Shown here piece by piece: positions 1 to 11,920 of a DNA stretch of 64,000 nt. The translations under genes were made by a program, and so were the position numbers. The stretch spans positions 3,931,501 through 3,995,500 of the forward strand of contig NZ_RBXO01000001.1 of the NCBI RefSeq assembly GCF_003634935.1, in the 5' to 3' direction. How positions within the stretch are numbered: position 1 is the first letter of the stretch; each line of letters starts with the position of its first letter. The stretch comes from Saccharothrix australiensis (GTDB lineage: Bacteria > Actinomycetota > Actinomycetes > Mycobacteriales > Pseudonocardiaceae). A model generated the notes under the pieces. That model saw only the letters and a program-made list of their open reading frames with translations. It made no database searches and was not told the origin of the DNA.

Positions 1-336
1 CAGGCGTTCGCCGATCAGCGCCAGCACGTCGGTGTTCTGCGCGAACGAGTAGCCGAAGCACGGCGCGTCGCAGACGATCGCGGTCGGTCCGGAGCCGAAC
101 GTGCGGCCGGTGAAGATCCCGCCGGCGAAGTCCAGGAACTGCCGCCACCACGGGTCGCCGTAGCCCATGAACTCCCGCGCCAGGGCCAGGTTCTGCTCGG
201 TGCACGGCCGGCCGCACGCCTGGAGCGCCGGGTCGGCGGGCACCAGGTAGAACACGGCGTAGGTGCTCAGGGCGACGAGGAACAGCACCAGCACCGCGCC
301 GGCGATCCGGGTGCCGGCGAACTTCGCGGTACGCAT
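1..336 (-). CDS. ABC transporter permease, DppB/OppB type (partial)
   Basis: First about 112 residues of a permease; the rest lies beyond the left edge. The ATG at 336 shares one base with the stop of the upstream permease gene (TGATG), so the two are translationally coupled. A hydrophobic segment at about residues 10-30 ends in VFYLVPADPA, the usual first helix of DppB/OppB subunits, and is followed by a periplasm-facing stretch that contains Cys residues. By family knowledge it pairs with the DppC-like protein to import di- or oligopeptides or another small solute. The substrate cannot be read from the sequence. No ATPase or binding-protein gene lies inside the window. Confidence 0.85.
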   Translation of the reverse strand, partial: MRTAKFAGTRIAGAVLVLFLVALSTYAVFYLVPADPALQACGRPCTEQNLALAREFMGYGDPWWRQFLDFAGGIFTGRTFGSGPTAIVCDAPCFGYSFAQNTDVLALIGERL

Positions 337-1268
337 CAGCGCAGCACCGCCGTCCGCGGGTCGAGGGCGTCGCGCAGGCCGTCGCCGAGGACGTTGAACG
401 CCCACGTGGCCAGGAACAGCGCCGCGCCGGGGAACACCAGGAACATCGGGTCGGTCCCGACCCAGTCGACGGCGGCGCTGATCGCGCGGCCCCAGCTCGG
501 CGTGGGCGGCGGGATGCCGAGCCCGAGGAACGACAGCGCGGCCTCCAAGCCGATCTTGCCGGGGATGGACAGCGTGGACACCACGATGATCGGGCCCCAC
601 AGGTTGGGCAGCAGCTCGTGCCGGAACACGTGCGCCGGTCCCGCGCCCAGCGACCGGGCGGCCGACACGAACCCGCGCGTGCGCAGCGTCAGCGTCTGGG
701 CCCGGACGATCCGGGCGATCGAGGGCCAGCCGAAGAACCCGATGACGACGATGAGCAGCGCCGGGCGCGGCACCTCGGCGGGCACCACGGCCGCGAGCGC
801 GATCATGAACACCAGGTAGGGGAAGCCCAGCAGCACGTCCGCGGTCCAGGTGACGAGCCGGTCCACCACGCCGCCGAGGTAGCCGGCGGCGGCGCCGAGC
901 ACGACGCCCAGCAGCACGGACAGCAGCGTCGCGGTCAGGCCGATGAGGAACGACGTGCGCGCGCCGTGCGCGACGATCGCGAACAGGTCGCGGCCGGTCA
1001 GCGGCTCGACCCCGAACCAGTGGTCGCCGCTCACGCCGCCCAGCGGCCCGGCGGGCGCGCCGGTGGCGGGGTCGAGCGCCTCGGTGCGGTAGGTGTAGGG
1101 GTCCTGCCCCTCGATCGCGGTCCACACGTCCGCGCCCAGGGCGAGCAGCGCCAGCAGCGCGATCGTGACCGCGCCCGCCAGCGCCCAGCGGTCCCGGCGC
1201 AGCACGGAGCGGATGGTCGTCCACGGCGAGCGGACGCCGGTGACGGACAAGGGTTCGGACACGGCCAC
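336..1268 (-). CDS. ABC transporter permease, DppC/OppC type
   Basis: Inner-membrane permease of a peptide/nickel-type ABC importer (310 aa, normal length). An N-terminal helix at about 30-50 precedes an extracytoplasmic loop with the family motif WFGVEPLTGRDLF, then five further helices. The cytoplasmic coupling (EAA) loop is visible as ARSLGAGPAHVFRHELLPN near residues 205-223, where the ATPase docks. Translation continues into the DppB-like gene through a TGATG overlap. A TAGGGT -10-like hexamer overlapping an inverted repeat lies just upstream. Substrate unknown. Confidence 0.92.
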   Translation of the reverse strand: MAVSEPLSVTGVRSPWTTIRSVLRRDRWALAGAVTIALLALLALGADVWTAIEGQDPYTYRTEALDPATGAPAGPLGGVSGDHWFGVEPLTGRDLFAIVAHGARTSFLIGLTATLLSVLLGVVLGAAAGYLGGVVDRLVTWTADVLLGFPYLVFMIALAAVVPAEVPRPALLIVVIGFFGWPSIARIVRAQTLTLRTRGFVSAARSLGAGPAHVFRHELLPNLWGPIIVVSTLSIPGKIGLEAALSFLGLGIPPPTPSWGRAISAAVDWVGTDPMFLVFPGAALFLATWAFNVLGDGLRDALDPRTAVLR

Positions 1269-1282
1269 CTGACCTCTTGAGC

Positions 1283-1303
1283 GGGTGAAACGCGCTCACC
1301 CTA
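1283..1303 (-). promoter_or_regulatory. Probable promoter and operator of the permease genes
   Basis: Inverted repeat GGGTGA-N7-TCACCC at 1283-1301. On the minus strand a TAGGGT (-10-like) occupies 1303-1298, about 30 bp before the GTG/ATG region of the DppC-like gene. A repressor bound to the repeat would cover the transcription start. No regulator gene is adjacent, so its identity is unknown. Confidence 0.4.
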
Positions 1304-1745
1304 GGCCGATCGGGCTACCGTCCCGGCCCCGCTCCCACGACGTGGACTGTGACGGAAGCGATGTTGAAGTTCCGGAACCATGTCGTTCTCGCCGCCGTCC
1401 GACCCCTGGTCGGGGCACGTCCACAGTGGAGTATCGGGGCCGACGGCCCGGCGCGGTCCGCGCCACGCCGGTCGGGGTGGCCCGGCTCGGCCGTGTCCAC
1501 TGTGGAGCGACACGGGGAGCCGGAGTGCGCTGCCCGCGGCGCGTCATCCGTCGGTGCGTCCGAATCGGGTCATCGTCGTCGCGGTCCGTCGCGAAAATCG
1601 CGAAAGCGCGCTGATCGGGTGATCCGAAATGCCTCTCCGATAGCACCGTGGTGGGTTTTCGGTCGATTCCCCTGCGCCCGCCGAAGGCGTGGGTAATCTG
1701 GGTCGTGGTGTTCCCCGCGCCGATTCGGGAGAGATGGTGGCGGTC
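1302..1745. other. Intergenic region with two short palindromes
   Basis: No convincing gene on either strand; the short open frames here have no ribosome binding sites or recognisable motifs. It holds two copies of an 11-bp palindrome, TCCACAGTGGA at about 1419-1429 and TCCACTGTGGA at about 1497-1507, and GTTCCGGAAC near 1369. The base composition becomes slightly more AT-rich after 1560, just before the secreted-protein gene. Confidence 0.5.
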
Positions 1746-2099
1746 ATGTCGATCGGAAATCGCAAAGCGCTCGTCGCGGTGTTCGCGTTCAGCACGATGA
1801 TCGGCGGCGGTGTCGCCGCCGCCGACTCACCCCCACGCGAACGCGTCGACCAGAAGTACACGTGCAACGCGCTGACCAGTGCCTCCGTGCCGGAGGTCCG
1901 CCTGGCGCTGGTGCTGTCGGGCATCAACCCGGCCGAAGCCAAGGGGCCGGTCGGGCTGGCGTGCACGGTGCCCGAGCGCGTGCAGCCGGACGGCGGCGAC
2001 GTGCACATCACCGGTATCGAGGACGTCGTGTTCACCTGCGGCAAGGCCGACCTCAAGAAGGAGAACCAGATCGTCTTCTTCGACGGGTGCAAATCCTGA
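1746..2099 (+). CDS. Small secreted protein, function unknown
   Basis: About 117 aa with a clear Sec signal peptide: a basic start (MSIGNRK), a hydrophobic core to about residue 22, then an Ala-X-Ala site (GVAAADS). The mature part of about 90 aa has four cysteines (in KYTC, LACTV, FTCGK and DGCKS), enough for two disulfides, so it is probably exported. The ATG at 1746 is chosen because it gives a compact signal peptide. An in-frame ATG at 1734 lies right after GGGAGAG and would add only four residues. I recognise no family. It stands alone upstream of metH. Confidence 0.7.
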   Translation: MSIGNRKALVAVFAFSTMIGGGVAAADSPPRERVDQKYTCNALTSASVPEVRLALVLSGINPAEAKGPVGLACTVPERVQPDGGDVHITGIEDVVFTCGKADLKKENQIVFFDGCKS

Positions 2100-2330
2100 G
2101 CCCCGCCATCACCGGGTGACGGCGACGCCCGGCGGTCCGGTCGGGAAACGCCCCGCGACCGCGCGCCGGGCAGGGTCGCGGCACTCCACCCGGAACGGTC
2201 CCCGACACCGCGGCGGTGCCGCGCTCCGCGTGCGACCGGACGGCCCCGGCCACGCGCGTGGTCGGCGGGTGGCCGCACCTCGGACCGCCGCGCCCGCCGG
2301 TCGGCGGCCGTGGCGCTTGCGCGCTTGCGA

Positions 2331-2336
2331 TATCTT
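2331..2336 (+). promoter_or_regulatory. -10 hexamer of the metH transcript
   Basis: TATCTT, followed about 8 bp later by the first stem of the SAH riboswitch at 2345. Transcription would therefore begin just before the aptamer. No good -35 is visible. Confidence 0.45.
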
Positions 2337-2344
2337 GGGACGCA

Positions 2345-2417
2345 GGGTCGAGAGGCGCTGCAACGGACCACGGTCCGCCACGCTCGACCCGGTACGACAC
2401 TCACCCAAGGGCGCCTC
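2345..2417 (+). promoter_or_regulatory. S-adenosylhomocysteine (SAH) riboswitch
   Basis: Matches the known SAH (ahcY-metH type) aptamer. P1 is GGGTCGAG (2345-2352) paired with CTCGACCC (2383-2390). The conserved core GGCGCTGCAAC follows at 2354-2364. P2 is CGGACC/GGTCCG around 2365-2377. The family pseudoknot is AGGCGC (2353-2358) with GCGCCT (2411-2416). It lies 27 bp before the start of metH, one of the usual regulons. Known members switch expression on when SAH, the toxic by-product of methylation, accumulates; here that would raise methionine synthase. Identification is by eye from the consensus, not by a covariance search. Confidence 0.85.
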
Positions 2418-2443
2418 CCTGAGACACATGAGGGAGACGAAGG

Positions 2444-6061
<3,618 letters not shown>

Positions 6062-6070
6062 CGCGGCGAC

Positions 6071-6113
6071 ACCCGGCGCGGCCCGCCGGGGGAGGGCCCC
6101 GGCGGGTCCGGGT
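6071..6113 (+). terminator. Terminator hairpin after metH
   Basis: A 10-bp perfect GC stem, 6082-6091 with 6097-6106, is extended by ACCCGG/CCGGGT flanks (6071-6076, 6108-6113). It starts 10 bp after the metH stop. There is no U tract, as is usual in actinomycetes. Confidence 0.6.
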
Positions 6114-6152
6114 CGTCCTGCCACTCCCGCCCGGCCGTGCTTAAGTGGTGCG

Positions 6153-6530
6153 GTGACGAACCCCGAGACGGGCCCGTGGACGCGGGTCGAGACCCTGGCC
6201 GAAGGCCAGGCGGTGCTGGTGCGCGTCGGTGGCGACATCGACCAGGGCACCGTCGCCACGCTGGACGAGGGGTTGGCGCGGGCCACGGCGACCAGCGCCC
6301 CGCTGGTGGCGGTCGACCTGCACGAGGTGGGCCTGCTCGCCTCGGTCGGCCTGTCCTCCCTGATCCGGGTCCACCAGCGGCTCGGTGAGGACGGGCGGGA
6401 GTTCGCCGTGGTCGTCGACGCCGAGCACCAGCTCTCCCGGCTGCTCTGGACGACCGCGCTCACCCGCATCCTGACCGTGGTCCCGTCGGTGGACGAGGCG
6501 CTCGCCCGCGCGCCGCGCAACCCCGGATAG
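6153..6530 (+). CDS. STAS-domain protein (anti-anti-sigma factor-like)
   Basis: 125 aa, a single STAS domain. Such proteins bind anti-sigma kinases of the RsbW type and release a sigma factor, with phosphorylation of one Ser as the switch. The strand-helix core is visible: AVLVRVGGDIDQGTVATLDEGL, then VAVDLHEVGLLASVGLSSLI. The usual phosphorylated D-S-(S/T)-G is here ASVG, which keeps one Ser but loses the Asp. Start GTG at 6153; TTAAGT six bases upstream could be a -10 for a leaderless message. It is a lone gene, and its kinase partner is not in the window. Confidence 0.85.
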   Translation: MTNPETGPWTRVETLAEGQAVLVRVGGDIDQGTVATLDEGLARATATSAPLVAVDLHEVGLLASVGLSSLIRVHQRLGEDGREFAVVVDAEHQLSRLLWTTALTRILTVVPSVDEALARAPRNPG

Positions 6531-6817
6531 CCTTCGTCCACTGTGGACTCATCGGTGCCCGGCGGGCGTCGGCGCCCTTCGATCGGCGGTAGCGCGACGG
6601 CCGCGTCCTCCGGAGCGGTGGTCTAGACCTCTGTGGGGACGACGTGCCGCCGCGGGAGGGGGAGCGCCGTGAGGCTCCGCCGCCGTGCCTGCTCGGACGT
6701 CATCCTCGGCGGCTGAGCGCCGGCCGCGCGCGGCCACCACGTCCGGCCGCCTTTCGTAGAGTGGGCACGCGCCGACGCCGGGTCGAGCGCGCCGCGGAGG
6801 GGGAGCGGGCCCACCCG

Positions 6818-8080
6818 ATGAGGAACACGCCGAAGAGAACGACCGCGCCGGCCACGTCGAGCAGGACGACCGCGCCGGCCACGGCGACCGCGCCGGACGC
6901 CTCCGGCGGGACGGGCGCGCCGACCGCGCTGCACGGCCGCGCCGCCGAGGTGGCGCTGCTGCGCGACGTGCTCGGGCGCGGCACGGGCACCGTGCTGGTC
7001 GACGGCGTGCCCGGCGTGGGCAAGTCCCGGCTCCTGCGGGAGGGCGAGCGGATCGCCGCCGGCCTCGGGTACGCCGTGCGGCGGGTCGGCCTGGGCCGCG
7101 CGTGCCCGGAACCGGTCACCGACGGCCGGCCCGCGCTGCACGTGCTGGACGACGCGCACCTGCTCGACGAGCGCGCCGTCGCCGAGCTGCTGGCCGACGA
7201 CGCCGTGGCCGGGCCGCACGACGGCACGGCGGCGCGCGGGGTGTGGTTGGTCGCGCGCCGCACCGCGACCGGTCCGCGGCCGGCGGACGTGCTGCCCCCG
7301 GCGCTGCCCGGCCGGACCGCGATCGTCGCGCTGCCGCCGCTGACCGCCGCCGCGTCCGTCGACCTCGCGACCGACCTCCTCGGCGCGGTGCCCGACGCGC
7401 CGCTGACCCGGCTGGTGGCCTCCGCCGGCGGCCACCCCGGCCTGGTGGTCGAACTGGTCCTCGGCCTGCGCGAGGACGACGCCCTGCGGATCACCGCCGG
7501 TCGGGCCCGCCTCGTGCGCGAGGGCCTGCCCGCGCGGTTGACGACGCTGACGGCGTCGACCCTGCACACCTACTCCGCCGAGTGCCGCAACCTGCTCCGC
7601 GTCGCCGCCGTGCTGGGCGACGAGGTCGTCTACGGCGAACTGGCGCCGCTGCTCGGCACCTCCTCGGCCGGGCTGATCCCGGCGCTGGACGAGGCGTGCG
7701 CGGTCGGCGCGGTGATCAGCGACGGCGAGCGCACCGCGTTCCGCAACGAGCTGACGCGCCGCCTGATCGCCGAGTCGGTGCCGCTCACGCTGCGCCGCGA
7801 GCTGCGGCGCGAGGTCGCGGCCATCCGGGCGCGGTCCGACCGGTCGCCGGGGCAGGTGCCGGCGCGGCCCACCGCCGACGACGACCTCGACGGCCGTCGG
7901 CGCGACGTCGTGCGCCTCGTGGCGCAGGGGCTGACCAACCAGCAGATCGCCCGACGCCTCGGCCTGTCGCCGCACACCGTCAACTACCACCTGCGTCGGC
8001 TCTACCAGGCGTACGGCGTGCGGTCGCGGATCGAACTGCTGCGCGCGGCGCAGCGGCGGAACACCCCGGAAGCCCCCTGA
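6818..8080 (+). CDS. LuxR-family transcriptional regulator with ATPase domain
   Basis: Regulator of about 420 aa. An N-terminal P-loop NTPase-like region (~40-300) has Walker A GVPGVGKSRLL at ~68-78 and a Walker B-like LHVLDDAHLLD. The C-terminal LuxR HTH is GLTNQQIARRLGLSPHTV, followed by NYHLRRLYQAYGV. The layout is that of a short LAL-type activator (usual members are ~900 aa), so the sensing TPR region is reduced. The ATG at 6818 is preferred because the upstream frame is Arg/Pro-rich non-coding DNA. The stretch MRNTPKRTTAPATSSRT before the ATPase is low complexity. Its target may be the hydrolase gene downstream, but that is only inferred from position. Confidence 0.85.
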   Translation: MRNTPKRTTAPATSSRTTAPATATAPDASGGTGAPTALHGRAAEVALLRDVLGRGTGTVLVDGVPGVGKSRLLREGERIAAGLGYAVRRVGLGRACPEPVTDGRPALHVLDDAHLLDERAVAELLADDAVAGPHDGTAARGVWLVARRTATGPRPADVLPPALPGRTAIVALPPLTAAASVDLATDLLGAVPDAPLTRLVASAGGHPGLVVELVLGLREDDALRITAGRARLVREGLPARLTTLTASTLHTYSAECRNLLRVAAVLGDEVVYGELAPLLGTSSAGLIPALDEACAVGAVISDGERTAFRNELTRRLIAESVPLTLRRELRREVAAIRARSDRSPGQVPARPTADDDLDGRRRDVVRLVAQGLTNQQIARRLGLSPHTVNYHLRRLYQAYGVRSRIELLRAAQRRNTPEAP

Positions 8081-8192
8081 CAGCCGGCCGGACGACGCGG
8101 CACTACCCGACCTGGTAGGCCGCGCTACCAGCATTGGCAGTCCTCGGCGGACCACGCCGGAAACGCGGTCCGGGATGCCTAGCGTGGCGGCC

Positions 8193-8969
8193 GTGAGAAC
8201 ACCGCGAGAACCACTCGTCACCGGCTCGGGCCCGGCGCTCGTGCTCGCCCACGGCGCGGGCAGCGACCTCGACGACAGCTTCGGCCCGGTCATCGACCGG
8301 CTCGCCCGCGCGCACCGCGTGATCGGGGCGGACTACCCCGGCTCAGGCGCGAACCCGCGAGCGCCGCTGACCCTGGACGGGCTCGCCGACCACGTCGTCG
8401 CGGCGGCGGACGCGGCGGGCGCGGACCGGTTCGCCCTGCTCGGCTTCTCGATGGGCACGGCGGTCGCGGTCCGCGCGGCCACCCGCCACCCCGACCGCGT
8501 GACGGCGCTCGTGCTCAGCGCCGGGCTCGCGCACCCGGACGCCCGGCTGCGGCTGGCGGTCGACGTGTGGCGCGCGCTCGCCGACCGGCCGCGCACGCTC
8601 GCCGCCTACCTGACGCTGGTGGTGAACTCGCCCGACTGGGTCGCGAGCCGCCCGCCCGCGGCACTGGCCGCGCAGCTGACGTCGTTCGCCGCGACCGCGC
8701 CACCGGGCGTCGACGACCAGCTGGCCCTGCTGCGGGACGTGGACGTGCGCGCCGACCTGCCCTCCATCACCGCGCCGACGCTCGTCGTCGCCGCACGCGC
8801 GGACGTCCTGGTGCGGCCGGCGCACTCGGCGCGGCTGGCCGCGGGCATCCCCGGCGCGACGCTCGTGACGCTCGACTGCGGCCACGCGATCGCGGCCGAG
8901 GACCCCGACGGCTGGGCGACGGCCGTGACGCGGTTCCTCGCCGGGCTCGGCGGCCCTGCACAGGGCTGA
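8193..8969 (+). CDS. Alpha/beta-fold hydrolase
   Basis: 258 aa, a single hydrolase domain. Visible are the oxyanion loop LVLAHGAGSD, the nucleophile elbow GFSMGTA (Ser ~90) and the C-terminal catalytic His in DCGHAIAAEDP. An acidic residue lies in the ARADVLV loop. It resembles small esterase, peroxidase or lactonase-like hydrolases; the substrate cannot be told. The GTG at 8193 is favoured: TAGCGT at 8180-8185 is followed by 7 bp and the GTG, the spacing of leaderless actinomycete genes. An ATG at 8175 would overlap that -10. Confidence 0.9.
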   Translation: MRTPREPLVTGSGPALVLAHGAGSDLDDSFGPVIDRLARAHRVIGADYPGSGANPRAPLTLDGLADHVVAAADAAGADRFALLGFSMGTAVAVRAATRHPDRVTALVLSAGLAHPDARLRLAVDVWRALADRPRTLAAYLTLVVNSPDWVASRPPAALAAQLTSFAATAPPGVDDQLALLRDVDVRADLPSITAPTLVVAARADVLVRPAHSARLAAGIPGATLVTLDCGHAIAAEDPDGWATAVTRFLAGLGGPAQG

Positions 8970-9142
8970 CCGGGCTGACGGCGCCGACCGGTGCCGATGG
9001 CGCGGGCCGCCGGCGGCGCGTCGACCGACGGCCCGCCGACCGACGGCCCGCCGACGGGCGCGGTGCGCCCGGAACCGCGCCGTTCGCGGAGTTATGCGCA
9101 GGTGTTATCTGGTCCGGGCGGGTCGCCGGGCGCTACCTTCGG

Positions 9143-9820
9143 GTGAAGTCCAGGCCCGCGCCCGAACCGGGGCGGCGGGCCCGTCCGGCGGTTCGGCGGC
9201 TGTCCGGTGTTCCGGCGGCGCGCACGGGAAATGGAGCGGCTGCGTTGTTCCGAGCGACGTTGTTCCGAGCGACATTGGCGGGGATCGTCGGCGTGCTCGC
9301 CGCGATCGCCCTGGTCGGCGCCCCCACCGCGGCGTCCGCGCTGCCGCGCGAGGACGCGGCGCGCACCATCTACTACAACTCCGGCCGGGCGGCCGAGCTG
9401 GCGCCCCTGGTCGACCAGGCCGCCGAGATCTGGAACTCGGGCGTCACGACGGTCCGGCTCGTCAAGGGCTCGGGCGGCATCACGGTGGTGACGTCCGAGA
9501 ACGGTTCGGCGCCGGGCACGGCCAGTTGCGTCGGGTGCACCAGGGGCACGATCAACTTCTACCGGAACCAGATCAAGCAGTCCGGCGCGGGACCGCTGCG
9601 GGTCGTCGTGCACGAGTTCGGCCACATCCTGGGGCTGAACCACCCGCCGGACATCGGCAACTGCGACAAGGTGATGGCCGGCGGGCGGTGCGACAACGCC
9701 CAGCCCAACGCGCAGGAGCTCGCCGCCGTCGAGCGGTTCTGGGCCGGCCGTCCCGCGCCGGTCGCCGGCCCCGTGGACGAGCGCGGCGTCTTCGGCGCGC
9801 CCGCGCTCGCCGGGACGTGA
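9143..9820 (+). CDS. Secreted snapalysin-like zinc metalloprotease
   Basis: About 225 aa with an export signal: hydrophobic core LAGIVGVLAAIALVGAP, then an ASA site before LPRED. The catalytic motif is VVVHEFGHILGLNHPPD, the HExxHxxGxxH signature followed by Asp that marks peptidase family M7. Downstream are the Met-turn-like KVMAGG and cysteines in CVGC, NCDK and GRCDN that should form disulfides. It degrades proteins outside the cell. The start is uncertain: GTG 9143 gives a long Arg-rich leader, while TTG 9245 (GGAG about 9 bp upstream) gives a compact signal peptide. A 15-bp direct duplication encodes the tandem LFRAT-LFRAT at the signal start. Confidence 0.85.
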   Translation: MKSRPAPEPGRRARPAVRRLSGVPAARTGNGAAALFRATLFRATLAGIVGVLAAIALVGAPTAASALPREDAARTIYYNSGRAAELAPLVDQAAEIWNSGVTTVRLVKGSGGITVVTSENGSAPGTASCVGCTRGTINFYRNQIKQSGAGPLRVVVHEFGHILGLNHPPDIGNCDKVMAGGRCDNAQPNAQELAAVERFWAGRPAPVAGPVDERGVFGAPALAGT

Positions 9821-9865
9821 GCGGGCGGCGCTCGGTGCGGCACGAGTAGCGGAGCACAGGGCAGC

Positions 9866-9898
9866 GGGCGGTGTGGGCGCAGGTCGCCCGCACCGCCC
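9866..9898 (+). terminator. Terminator hairpin after the metalloprotease gene
   Basis: A 14-bp stem with one G-U pair, 9866-9879 with 9885-9898, and a 5-nt loop. It sits 45 bp after the stop and before the P450 gene. Confidence 0.6.
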
Positions 9899-10004
9899 GT
9901 CGCTCGACCCACCGCCGGGCCCGGTACCCCCGAACGGGGGCTCGTCCCGGTATGCCCCACAACGGGTCTTGTACCGGCTGTGCGCAAGGGGTCACGATGA
10001 GTGC

Positions 10005-11222
10005 ATGGCTGCGGACCCGTTCGTGCTCGACACCACCGGTCGCGACATCCACGGTGAAGGGGCCCTGCTGAGGGCGCGCGGCGCAATGACGCGCGTCGAG
10101 CTGCCCGGCGGGGTGGTGGCGTGGTCGATCAACCGGATCGACGTGCTCAAGCGGCTGCTCGGGGACGCGCGGGTGTCCAAGGACCCCCGGCGGCACTGGC
10201 CGGTGTGGCGGCAGGGCGGCATCCCCGAGGACTGGCCGCTGCACCTGTGGGTCTCCGTGCGGAACATGTTCACCGCCTACGGCGACGAGCACCGGCGGCT
10301 GAGGTCGCTGGTGTCCAAGGCGTTCACACCCCGGCGGATCGAGGCGCTGCGCCCGACCGTGGAGGCGATCACCGCCGGGCTGCTCGACGACCTCGACGCC
10401 GGGCCGCCGCGGGTGGACCTGCGGGCGGCGTTCGCCTACCCGCTGCCGATCGAGGTGGTCTGCCGGCTGATCGGCGTGCCCGACGACATCCGGCCGGGCC
10501 TGCGCCGGGCCGTCGACCTGATCTTCGACACGGCCATCACGCCGGCGGAGGCGCTGGCGAACCGGCAGGACATCTACCGGATGGTGAGCGAGCTGGTCGC
10601 GCTCCGGCGGCGGCAGCCGGCGGACGACGTCACGTCCGGCCTGATCGCCGCCTGCGACGAGCAGGCGTCGCGGCTGTCCGAGGAGGAGCTGGTCGACACC
10701 GTCATCCTGCTGATCTCGGCGGGGCACGAGACGACGGTCAACCTGCTCGACCACGCCATCACCGCCCTGCTGGCCCACCCCGACCAGCTGCGCCTCGTGC
10801 TGGCGGGCGAGCGGAGCTGGTCCGACGCCGTCCACGAGGTGCTGCGCTGGCAGGCGCCGGTGGCGAACCTGCCGCTGCGGTACGCCGTCGACGACATCGC
10901 CGTCAACGGGGTCCTGATCCGGCGGGGCGAGGCCATCATCGCCTCCTACGGCGCGGCCGGCCGCGACCCGGACTTCCACGGGCCCACCGCGGACCGGTTC
11001 GACATCACCCGCGAGGACAAGACGCACCTCGCGTTCGGGCACGGCGCGCACTTCTGCCTCGGCGCGCCGCTGGTGCACCTGGAGGCGGAGGTGGCGCTGC
11101 CCGCGCTGTTCGCCCGCTTCCCGGACCTGGCGCTCGCCGTGCCCGCCGACCGGCTGCGGCCGGTGCGCTCCTTCATCTCCAACGGCCACGACACCCTGCC
11201 GGTCGTCCTCCGCGCGGGGTGA
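10005..11222 (+). CDS. Cytochrome P450
   Basis: Soluble bacterial P450 (405 aa, usual length) that inserts one oxygen atom into a small molecule using ferredoxin-delivered electrons. Visible motifs are the I-helix LLISAGHETTVN (acid-Thr pair), the K-helix EVLR (ExxR) and the haem loop FGHGAHFCLGAPL, with the Cys ligand near residue 351. The class resembles CYP105/107-type biosynthetic enzymes. No ferredoxin gene is adjacent. The ATG at 10005 follows AAGGGGTCACGATGAGTGC. A nitroreductase gene lies 79 bp downstream in the same direction, suggesting a two-gene tailoring unit. Confidence 0.95.
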   Translation: MAADPFVLDTTGRDIHGEGALLRARGAMTRVELPGGVVAWSINRIDVLKRLLGDARVSKDPRRHWPVWRQGGIPEDWPLHLWVSVRNMFTAYGDEHRRLRSLVSKAFTPRRIEALRPTVEAITAGLLDDLDAGPPRVDLRAAFAYPLPIEVVCRLIGVPDDIRPGLRRAVDLIFDTAITPAEALANRQDIYRMVSELVALRRRQPADDVTSGLIAACDEQASRLSEEELVDTVILLISAGHETTVNLLDHAITALLAHPDQLRLVLAGERSWSDAVHEVLRWQAPVANLPLRYAVDDIAVNGVLIRRGEAIIASYGAAGRDPDFHGPTADRFDITREDKTHLAFGHGAHFCLGAPLVHLEAEVALPALFARFPDLALAVPADRLRPVRSFISNGHDTLPVVLRAG

Positions 11223-11301
11223 GCGGGCGCGGTGCGCCACGCGGCCCGGCGCACCGCACCGCGCTCGTCGCAGCCGGGCCGACCGACCGGATGGAGATGG
11301 C

Positions 11302-11886
11302 GTGGAGTTCCAGGACGTGGTGCGCCGCAGGCGCATGGTGCGCGAGTTCAGCGACGAGCCGGTGTCCGAGGAGAGCCTGCGGCGGATCATGCACAACGCG
11401 CTGCGCGGGCCGTCGGCGGGTTTCTCCCAGGGCCAGGAGTTCCTGGTGCTGCGGGGCGCGGACCGCGCGCGGTTCTACGGGCTGGTCCAGCTCTGGGCGG
11501 CGGAGTCGGTGCGGGCCGCCCCGGTGCTCGTGGTCGCGTTCGCGGTGAAGGACGCCTACCTGGACCGGTACGCCGAGCCGGACAAGGGGTGGACCGACCG
11601 CAGCGAGGACCGGTGGCCGGTGCCGTTCTGGCACATCGACACCGGGATGGCCGTGCTGCTGATCCTCCAGACCGCCGTGGACGAGGGGCTCGGCGCGGTG
11701 TACTTCGGCATCGCCGCGGAGGACTTCGACCGGCTCCGGGCGGAGTTCGGCGTGCCCGCGACCCACGTGCCGATCGGCGCCGTCGCGATCGGCCACAGCG
11801 CGGAAGCACCGGGCCCACAGGACACCTCGGCGTGGACCCGCCGCCGCAAGCGCTTCGAGGAATCCGTCCACTTCGGACAGTGGTAA
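11302..11886 (+). CDS. Nitroreductase-family flavoprotein
   Basis: 194 aa FMN-dependent reductase fold. The N-terminal RRRRMVREFSDEPVSEESL and NALRGPSAGFSQGQEF are the FMN phosphate-binding and helix signatures. GLGAVYFGIAAEDFDRLRAEFGVP and the PIGAVAIGH strand near the C-terminus are also typical. Such enzymes use NAD(P)H to reduce nitro groups, quinones or unsaturated bonds, or to dehydrogenate azolines. GGAG lies 6-9 bp before the GTG start. It may act with the upstream P450. The substrate is unknown. Confidence 0.9.
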   Translation: MEFQDVVRRRRMVREFSDEPVSEESLRRIMHNALRGPSAGFSQGQEFLVLRGADRARFYGLVQLWAAESVRAAPVLVVAFAVKDAYLDRYAEPDKGWTDRSEDRWPVPFWHIDTGMAVLLILQTAVDEGLGAVYFGIAAEDFDRLRAEFGVPATHVPIGAVAIGHSAEAPGPQDTSAWTRRRKRFEESVHFGQW

Positions 11887-11920
11887 CCCCGTGCCGCCCC
11901 CTCCCTCCGCCACCCGGTCC

